NCBI GenBank assembly: GCA_022496205.1
Contig: WTXD01000010.1
Location: 124,001-188,000 of the forward strand
Source: Gloeopeniophorella convolvens
Lineage: Eukaryota > Basidiomycota > Agaricomycetes > Russulales
Direction: 5' to 3'
Length of the DNA stretch: 64,000 bases
Part shown: piece by piece, positions 56,260-64,000 of the stretch
Layout: the number at the start of each line of letters is the position of its first letter
How positions within the stretch are numbered: position 1 is the stretch's first letter
Translations under genes and position numbers: made by a program
Notes under the pieces: model-generated
Databases searched by the model: none
Told to the model about the DNA's origin: nothing
Seen by the model: only the letters and a program-made list of their open reading frames with translations

Positions 56260-59200
56260 GCTTATATCGCGCGTCCGCTCAATGGACGGGACAACGCATT
56301 GACCCCGTCACACTATGCCAAAGCGCCCCGCGTCTAGGTCCCCCCCTCCCGCGCCCAACTTTCCTCTTTCGCAGAACTCAGCCTCCTTTCCATCCATCGC
56401 AGCTGCAGAGTCGGAAGACTCATCCACCGACGGACCTGGGAGCTCCACTCAGCCAGCCAGCATGCGCCCTCAGGCCAAGAAACAGAAAGTCGAGAGCGCT
56501 GGTGGCTCGGACCCAGCTTCCCATGGTCCTCCTCTTCAATTGAACGGCACTTTCGCGCCCAAAGACGTCCTAGCTTACCTTGGTCAAAAGGAGCTCAAGG
56601 TGTTCAACGATACATTGACCGTGGCCGTGGGGATGATCGAGAGCGATGCTGATTTGGAGAAAAAACCTTCCAGTATTCACGGAGCGGCGAGCGATGCGCT
56701 CGAGGCCATTCCAAAGCTAAGCCCAAATGTGATCGAAAACCAGGACTTCCGTCGCAGGCTCTCCGACCCTCGGAAGCGGCGGGAGTTCTTCAAGCTACTG
56801 AAGGAGTTGGAACAGAAAGGTGATTTCCGAGAGCTGATAGTCAATGGTATGTTCGCCACCTAGATATTAGTATTGAAAGGTTTGACATTTCCGCATCAGA
56901 TCTGTTCTTCAAAAAGCCGCTGGATAGGTTCAACCCGGATCGTGAGTGTGGTCGTTCCGCAACTGACATCCCCGGTCATGACTGACGCAATCTTTCAATC
57001 TGTCCAGCTAAAGTGGTTGTTGTCGACAAATCACCTAAACGAGAACAACACGACGGTATGTTGATGTAGGCATCTTCTCTCGCACGTACTTAACAGCATC
57101 ACAGCAATTACACGCTCTTGGGCGTCCGATTTTGTGGGCGCTGAATTCGTCACGAAGGCGCTTGAGGATCACATCCGCCGGACTCCGGACCAGGTGACGA
57201 AGAGATATGGCCCCTTTTGTCCCATCATCCAGTCGTCAGGGACGGGCAAGTCTCGTCTACTCGACGAGTTGCCAAGAATCATTTCTCAATTCCTATCAAC
57301 TTGCGCGGTCCTGACTCTGAAGGTATGGCAGTGCTCGTTTCGCGCCTGATGCTGTCTCATCGCATCCCGTAGGATTCCCGCCGCCGGACGCCAATGTCCA
57401 TGAGTACCTGACCTATATTGATGAAGACAATCCAGAGTATTCGAAGGTGTCGTGCGTTCGGATGTATGCGTTCCTCTTTGCCCTGCTCTCCCATGCAACG
57501 ACCGTGGTCAAATCATTTGGCGACCGAGATCGGATGGAACGAATCGCACTGTTCAGAGAGTACATGGCGGAAGGGCACAGCGTGAAGAGCGTAGGGGGGG
57601 AAAGAAAGCTTTTCTACGACGAGGTTCTGAAGATAGCTAAAAAGGTACTGTCAGCTATCTTCGCTGGCGCGCAACCTCTCATGCAAGCCATCACAGAAAT
57701 TTCACGAGGTCCCGCTCGCACGTATGGGCTCCCAAAGCAAGCAGAATGATCCTGAGAACGAGGACCTTTTGTTAGAAGCAGCAATGGACCTGAGAGGAGC
57801 GCTCTATGCTCCGATAATAATAGACGAAGGGACGGAGCTCCCCGCGATCCCGGACATCATCATCACATTCGACGAAGCGCACCAGCTTACGAAGAAGTTC
57901 GGTGGCGGATCATCCCTGTCGAACCTCACTCAGCTTCGACAGGCTCTCTGCATGCTTGACCAAGAGTCTGCCTATGCATTCTTCCTTTCCACCGATTCAA
58001 AGATCTCCGAGTTCGCTCCCGCTCAACATCGCGACAGCTCCAATCGGGTTCTGAAAGGGGATCTAATTTCGAACAGGCCTTTCAGCGCACTCGGCTTTGA
58101 CCAGCTCATGACATCGCGTAAGATCGGTGCCGCCTTCAAGACTGTCGGAGATGTCACATCGATGAAATGCATTGCGCATATGGGGCGGCCTCTGTAAGCT
58201 GCTCTCCATGAGCGTCCTCGATACACACTGACATCTGTGCAGGTGGGGTTCACGATACGACCATGGTAGCGAGGAAGTCAAGGATCAGCTCCTCCGTTTC
58301 GCACAGAACAAGCTGATCTGTGGGGGCGTCGTTCAGAACAAAGATGACCTCACCGAGTCCCAGATGTTCGCGCTCCTATCGCAGCGTCTGCCCCTGGACA
58401 TCAACAGTGCGCGCTACATGACGTATTGGCCAGCCGAGATCGAGAAGGCGCGCAATCAAGTGAAGAATCATATGCGTATCTGCCTGGAGGTACCGCAAGG
58501 CCAGGAATACATGCTCAACCTCTCGGCGTCCGAGCCACTCCTCTCGGAGGCGGCCTCTGTGCTCATGCGATCTGAAGGCCTCGGATTTGACCTCCCTCTT
58601 GTCCTGAAGACGGTTCTAAGCGGCTATTGTATCAATCAGGGAGATCGCGGCGAGCTGGTGGTCGCGGCATTCTTCACGTGGGCACGCGACAAAGTGGCTG
58701 CCGCTGCGAAGCATGGAAGCGCACCTTCGCGAGGAAGCTGCTCACCGATCTTCTCTGTGCGGGAGCTACTTTCCGAGCTCTTCATCTCGTCTATGGACGA
58801 CCATTGTCCACCTGTGGCCCGCCAAGAGGACGTCACGAAGACGTATGGAGACATGTTCGGTTTCGATGGACAGACGTTCATGCATTTCAATCACTTCATC
58901 AAAGCTCTCGAGAACGACGTTGTCCAGCAACAGTATCTCCTCTATTACCTCTCGCGCGGCGCGGGTGCGTTTGGAGCAAGATGTCAGCCGGGCGTCGACC
59001 TAGTGCTCCCTTACCTCTACAAGAGCGGCAATCTCAAGACCAAGAATCTTGGATACATCCTTGTGCAGGTGAAGCTTTACAGCAAGAAGAAGTCGCCTTC
59101 TGCGGAGCTCTTTCACAGCATGGATCCGTCCACCTTAAGCTGTTCGATTCGGAAGACCCGGATGCGGGTGCTGTGCCCATCATCCGGATCGTGTTCTCGC

Positions 59201-60696
59201 TGGGTGGTGACGAGGCCTGTTTCCAACAGATGTCGTACGCCGAGCCACAAGAGGCTGCACACAGCAAATATTTCGTCAACGGTCATCCCCGATTTACATC
59301 GTTCGACTACTGGTGCTCGGGCATCTCCGGGGAGACGCTGGGACCGGTCGCCGAGTCTCCCAAGGATTGGGTGGCGCTCGCGCGGAAGGCATGCGATTGG
59401 GGCTTTTTCGACGAAACTGACTCGGCGACGAACTCTTTGCAACGCAATATGTATCCGTGTGGCTCGACCCTGTTAATGCACTGGCAGTCGTGGGTCGACA
59501 GACCTCCCTCTCCGCCTGGTCGCGCACAAGAAGGCGGCAATGGTGGCACAAAAAAGGGGGTTAGTGGCGGAAAGAAGTGGAAAAGTGGCGCCAAGAGGGG
59601 CAGGAAGAAAGGGAAAAGGGAATTGTGGAAGAAAGGGAATCGTAGCGTAATACAACGTAGACAACGCCCCGCTTGAGCTTGAACGCGCGTTCGCCAGATG
59701 ATGCTTGGGAAGAGTTGCGGTGAACAGGAGGTTGAGAACGACGCAATCGGCGCATAAACATTCACAGCTATTAATCTTGTAAACCTATTGTAATGATCGC
59801 AGTCGCCATAGTTCAGTCCAGTTACTCTATTACGTTGTAGGTCGCAGATAAGGTGTACACCGCAGTGAATACAATATCAATAAACATCTCCACCACATTG
59901 TGCCGCGGCGTGCCTGACCGTGCATCATAAGTTCTCATCGATATTCTAAGCCATGTGGCGAACTGAATCGCTGCGCGACTGCGACGCGACGACGCCCTAG
60001 CAGACTGGCCCGTGCGCACGTGTGCAGTCAGGATAGATTGTGTTTGAGTTGGGCAGACTGGTCAGCCCGAGCACAGGATAGGCCGCCCTGGGTTGCGATG
60101 CGCGTGAAATGGCAGGCAGCTGGGTCCGAGCGGTTCTGAAGTCGCCCGTCAATCCGAATATAGTGAGGTGTCGGAAGCGCCACCACATGGTCAGGACCAG
60201 GAGTTCAGAGCAAGCACGCGTCCTCGCATTAGCAGAGTCTAGTAGAACAATAAAGCAGGCGCATCGCGGGTCGTCATAAGCTAAACCACCAGGCCTCTGC
60301 GCGTCGGCGCACAGTCAGCATCCAGAGTACACGCAGGAAACACACGCACAAATACCAACTAGAGATAATCACTACATATCACAGTTTCTTTCTTTCGTAC
60401 TTCATTCAGCTTCAGCTTCGCACCTCGTAACCCCCTCCGCAGAATCGCGGCTAGCGCAGGCCGCCGCCGCCGACCGCCTCTGCGCGGCGCGGCGGCAGCC
60501 CCGGCGCGCCGTCGGACGTGAGGTTGAGCTCGAGGTCGAGTGTGCGCGCGAGCTCCGCGTCGCGCTGCTCCTGCTCGCGTGCCGCGCGCAGGCGCTCCTC
60601 CTCGCGGCGCTGCATCTCGCGCGCGACGCGATCGTCCGCATCCTCTGGCGGCGGCTGCGAGTGCGGCCGCGGCTGCGAATGCGGATGGGGTGAGCG
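56260..60696 (+). repeat. Segmental duplication, copy B
   Basis: Counterpart of 50,234-54,800. Its right end runs into the complete C2-domain gene, which suggests copy B occupies the original position and copy A is the duplicate. Confidence 0.8.
56315..59676 (+). pseudogene. Second Crinkler-like NTPase-nuclease copy, broken by frameshifts
   Basis: Same seven-exon plan as the intact copy with conserved splice sites. The first exon (MPKRPASRSPPPAPNF) and the Walker A region (SSGTGKSRLLDE, with the more usual Thr) are preserved. Just after Walker A, near 57,265-57,273, one base is missing relative to copy A, so the frame is lost (reads LPRIISQF). A second single-base loss lies near 59,127-59,135, after the D...QVK nuclease region (LVLPYL...YILVQVK still present). 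Walker B (IIITFDEAHQL) remains recognisable. The C-terminal Lys-rich tail differs from copy A. With two breaks it should not make the full protein. A sequencing error at both sites is possible but less likely. Confidence 0.75.
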
Positions 60697-62951
60697 TGGC
60701 CCGGGCGCGGGGCCCGCGCCGGCGGGGAGCGGCAGCGGCGCCTGGTAGCGCCTCATCAGGTACGGGTCGGGCAGGTCGGGCTCGCTCGCGCTTGGCGGCG
60801 GAGCGAAGCCGCCCGCGCCGAAGTAGTCCGCGGGGCCCTGCGGCACGGGGAAGAACGGCGCGGGGAAGGAGGGCACGTACGGCGCGAGGCCGTACGGCTG
60901 CGCGCCGGGCGGCGGAGAGGTCGGCTGCGGGAACAGCGAGCCTGCGGGCGTGAAGTACGACGCGGGGGGCTGCTGGGCGGGCGGCGGGGGGCTCGTCGGG
61001 GCGGAGAAGGGGTGCGCGGGGGTGGCGTGGGGTGGCGGGGAGAGTAGGGTTGCGCGGGGTATTGCGCGGGAGGGGAGTAGCTTGGGTATGGCTGGGCGGC
61101 AAGACCGTGGTTCGTTGATGCGGCGTGCGGCTGTGCAGGCGGGACAGGGCTCGGCGCAGCGCGGGGCGGCTGCGCGGGGGGTGAATAGCGCGAAGGTGTG
61201 GCATATGGCTGGGCAGCAGGCACGGGGGTCGTCGGTGTGGGATACGCCAGCGCAGGAGTAGCGTGATTCACTGGCGCCGCGTACGGTTGCGGAGCGGGGC
61301 TCGTCAGCGCGGCATGCGGCTGTATAGGGGGAGAGTGATGGACAGGTGCCGCATATGGCTGGCCAGCGGGCGCGGGCGTCGTCGGTGTGGGATACGTCAA
61401 CGTATGAGACTGATGCGCGGGTGCGGCGTACGGCGTGGGGGTCGTCGACGCAGGGTAAGCCTGCGCATGCGGCGCATGGCCCGGCGGCGGCCCGTACGCC
61501 TGCGCGGGCGGGACAGAGCTCGCCGGCGACGGGTACGCCTGCGCGGGGGCCGGCACGGGGCTCGTCTGCAAGGAGAATGGCCGTGCCGGCGGGCTCGTCG
61601 GCGCAGACGAGACGTACGGCGACGCCTGCGCGTGCGCGGGCGGGCTCGGCGGCGCTTGGGAGGCGACACCAGCACTCGCCGCGACGTTGTTGTTGGACGG
61701 GTACGGCGAGACGTACGGTGCTTGCGCTTGCGGCTGCGGAGTATACTGCGCGCGCGGGGGGTCGGGCTGTGTGTGCGCCTGGGGGCCCGGCTGGGCGGGA
61801 GCTTGGCTGCCCAGCGGCGGGTACCCACCGCCGCCGTGAGCCGGCGCATCATAGGAGGGCGTCCGCGCGTGCACAAGAGGCCCTGGCGCAAACGTCCCTG
61901 GAACTGGCTGGCTGGCGCGGCGCAGGGCGCCGCCGGGGAGCAGGATCGAGGGCAAGGGCCCTTGTTTCGGCTCGGGGCCCTGCGGGAGCGGGGGCAGCGG
62001 CGCGTTGGAGTCCTTGGGCGGCGAGCTGAGGCTGTACGAGTGGGACACGGGCGCGGGGTACTGCTGCTGCTGTTGCTGTTGTTGGGGCTGTGGCGGTGGC
62101 TGCCATTGTGACTGTTGTGACTGCTGCTTGGCCTGCTGCTGGGGCCACTGTTGCTGTTGCTGTTGCTGTTGCGGCTGCTGCTGGCCCTGCGGTTGAGCCT
62201 GAGCCTGGGGCTGGGGCTGGGGCTGGGCCTGAGGTTGCTGCTGCTGGCCCAGTTGGCCCGGCCACGGGCCCGGCAGCGGCACCTGCTGCACCGCGGCGCG
62301 GCCCTGCCTCGGGGCACTGTTGTTGTTCTGCACGCTGGGCCGCGGCACCTGCCCGGGCGGTGCAAGATACGCGGGCGATCCCTGCGGCTGGAGCTGCTGA
62401 CCAAAGCCCTGCGTCTGCGGGCGCGCGAGGCGCTCGCTGGGCGTGAACTTGGAGGGGCGGCGGGTGAGCGGGGCGGGGCCGGCAGAGAAGAAGGTCATCT
62501 CGAGGTAGACGTCGCCGCGCTGGGCGCCGCTGAGGCTCAGCGGGACCCAATCTGCAAACCAAGAAGAAGAAAAGGAGAAGAAGATCAGTGTTCTGCGCGG
62601 GTGCGCACGAGGCGGAGGGCGCGGCGCACCGTCAAACTCGCCGCTCTTGAGGATGTCCGAGATGTCGACCGAGGCCTCGCCGAGGAGCTGGTCGTCCCTG
62701 CGCTCCTCCGAGAAGACCTTGACGTCGAGCGTGCGGGTGCTCTTCGACGCATCGCGGGGGATGGGGAAGCGCAGCTCGGCGTCCCAGACGGGGTGCTGCC
62801 CACCCTTGGGCTCCACCTGCGTCCGCCTAGTCGGGCCCCCGAGGCTGAGCTTCACGTACGGATCCTGCTTGTAGAACTTGTGGTTGTCGATCAGGTTTCG
62901 GGCCTTCAGGACGACGATGACGAGCGTCCCGAGGATGTCTTCGGTAGACAT
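60451..62951 (-). CDS. C2-domain protein with long Pro/Gln-rich tail
   Basis: The ATG at 62,951 (MSTEDILGTLVIVVLKARNL) opens a C2 domain: DNHKFYKQDPYVKLSLGG with Asp residues in the Ca/phospholipid loop, VWDAELRFPIPRD, and LLGEASVDISDILKSGEF. A short intron near 62,550-62,630 leads into DWVPLSLSGAQRGDVYLEMT. The remainder is low complexity: Gln-rich (near 62,050-62,250), then Pro/Ala/Tyr-rich repeats (61,000-61,800). A helical end follows (REMQRREEERLRAAREQEQR, DAELARTLDLELNLT). The frame changes in a C run near 61,034-61,041, where one more C would keep the tail in frame, so this is a likely assembly error or a recent slip. A membrane- or phospholipid-binding scaffold is inferred from the C2 domain. 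Its 3' end is copied at 54,573-54,800. Confidence 0.75.
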
Positions 62952-63377
62952 TAGGGGCGGCGGCGCACGCGGGGGCGATGGAGGTGATGGAGGGGGTGGT
63001 GATCAAGTGCCGTGCCACGGTGTCCACTATCTATAGCGATATATAATAAAATATCATCTCGGCAAAGGCTCACAGGACCGCGGCACCGCCTCCAACTGTC
63101 TCCCGCTTTTGATCCACAAGTCATCTACAGCAGTGCACGGTGACCTCGTGAATATATTCGGAGGCAGTGGCAGTCAACTTGGCCGCCACTACGAACGTGC
63201 TGGTGGCGTGGGCCCAAGCCCTCACATCTAACGACACTTGTTACACTGCTAAAATTCGCCTATTACACAGATTTACTGATAGTACAGCGCTCGTGTTCAT
63301 ACAGCGTGGGTACGCCCTCAGAGAACATGTCGGGGACTCGGGTATGTCAATGCGCGAGTCCATCAAGCCCGCTCGTC
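62952..63377. other. Intergenic region upstream of the C2-domain gene
   Basis: About 425 bp, probably the C2-gene promoter (TATATAATAAAATATC near 63,040). No other gene was recognised. Confidence 0.5.
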
Positions 63378-64000
63378 TCAGGGGTGATATCCCCTCTGCC
63401 GCATCAGCCTCTCCTCCGAGAGCTCGTGTTTGTGCATGCCTTTGGACATGCGCAGGTCATACACAAATGTCAGCAAGTAGAGCGTAAAGCCCATCGCGAT
63501 CACCCATTCCAGGACGGCTGCACAGGTGCCAGAATACGACCCGTCAGCCCTCGGCAGCGCCACAGCCACTCGGACCCGTGCTCACCTCCGACCTCCTGGA
63601 AGTGCCCGTCCTGCGAGAGGCATATCGCGAAGGCGATCGCGAGGATTATGAGCACGCCCGCGATGATCGCCTTGGCGATGTACGCGCGGCGCAGCTGGGC
63701 CGCCCAGCGGTACTCTTTGCTGAGCCACCGGTACTGCGCGCGCAAGGATCAGCTGCGGGTCATCAGTACGCTCCCCGTCGCGCAGCTGCGCACCTCGATG
63801 ATGGTGAAGATCGCGCTGAGCGCGACGCCAACCATGAACACGAGCAGGAACGCGCGGTGCGCGTGCATGTGGCGCTTGGTGTCGAAGATGGACAGCAGGA
63901 CGAGCCCGATGCCGCCGATGACCGAGCCGAGGATGGCGAGGTATGAGAACGCCTTTTCACGGCGGCGCAGGTCCGGGTGCAGCCTGCGCACACGAAACGC
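63378..64000 (-). CDS. Frag1/DRAM/Sfk1-family membrane protein, 5' end off the window
   Basis: Multi-pass membrane protein of the family that includes yeast Sfk1 (plasma-membrane lipid regulation) and the animal DRAM and FRAG1 proteins. Visible segments in order: RREKAFSYLAILGSVIGGIG, DTKRHMHAHRAFLLVFMVGV, ALSAIFTIIE, then after a 53-bp GTGCGC...GCGCAG intron YRWLSKEYRWAAQLRRAYIA and IIAGVLIILAIAFAICLSQD. After a GTGAGC intron come AVLEWVIAMGFTLYLLTFVY and the tail LSEERLMRQRGYHP. The stop is at 63,378. The N-terminal exons lie beyond base 64,000. Confidence 0.82.

Noticed and set aside
1..64000. CRISPR arrays, operons and bacterial-type regulatory sites
   Set aside because: The intron-rich eukaryotic gene structure excludes these, and no regularly spaced repeats were found.

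Overview
The window looks like nuclear DNA of an agaricomycete (mushroom-forming, probably wood-decaying) basidiomycete. Genes are densely packed on both strands, split by many 45-65 bp GT-AG introns, and mostly GC-rich with conserved fungal housekeeping products. The accessory genes also fit this group: a secreted GH43 plus CBM35 galactanase, cytochrome P450s, an IucA/IucC siderophore synthetase, DUF6589 and RecQ-like transposon genes, and Crinkler-like NTPases.

Layout. 1-23 kb is a conserved block: VPS39/VAM6 (-, runs off the left edge), an AT-hook protein (-), mRNA exporter MEX67 (+), an ankyrin protein (+), a SANT/Myb-like factor (+), DEAD-box helicase DBP6 (+) and a full-length ABC-C transporter (+). 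At 23,528-30,423 a 6.9 kb DNA transposon sits between the 3' ends of the transporter and an acyl-CoA dehydrogenase. It is flanked by a perfect 9-bp target duplication and carries two convergent intact genes: a six-exon RecQ-like helicase and a five-exon DUF6589 protein, the likely transposase. A solo LTR has inserted into intron 3 of the DUF6589 gene. 30.7-40 kb returns to core genes: a cytochrome b5-acyl-CoA dehydrogenase fusion (-), an AVT-type vacuolar amino-acid transporter (-), FRA10AC1 (+) and GATOR1 subunit NPR3 (-).

40.7-49 kb is accessory metabolism: a P450 (+, one apparent frameshift), an NRPS-independent siderophore synthetase (+) and an exo-beta-1,3-galactanase-like GH43-CBM35 enzyme (-). 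49.3-50.2 kb is AT-rich with a large hairpin repeat. 50.2-60.7 kb holds a segmental duplication. Copy A has an intact seven-exon Crinkler-like P-loop NTPase with a putative nuclease domain, followed by a broken 3' fragment of the neighbouring C2-domain gene. Copy B has the same NTPase gene broken by single-base losses, next to the full C2-domain gene (60.5-62.95 kb, -). A decayed P450 lies between the copies. The right edge is a partial Frag1/DRAM/Sfk1 membrane protein (-).

The most unusual features are three. The transposon has paired inverted 23-bp motifs at each end, and both of its genes start next to the same ~100-bp subterminal repeat. The LTR has a tandem leader copy that lacks exactly one GC-AG intron-like segment. 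The NTPase-nuclease pair shows one copy kept open while its duplicate decays. All functions are read from sequence motifs and family knowledge; no database search was run.
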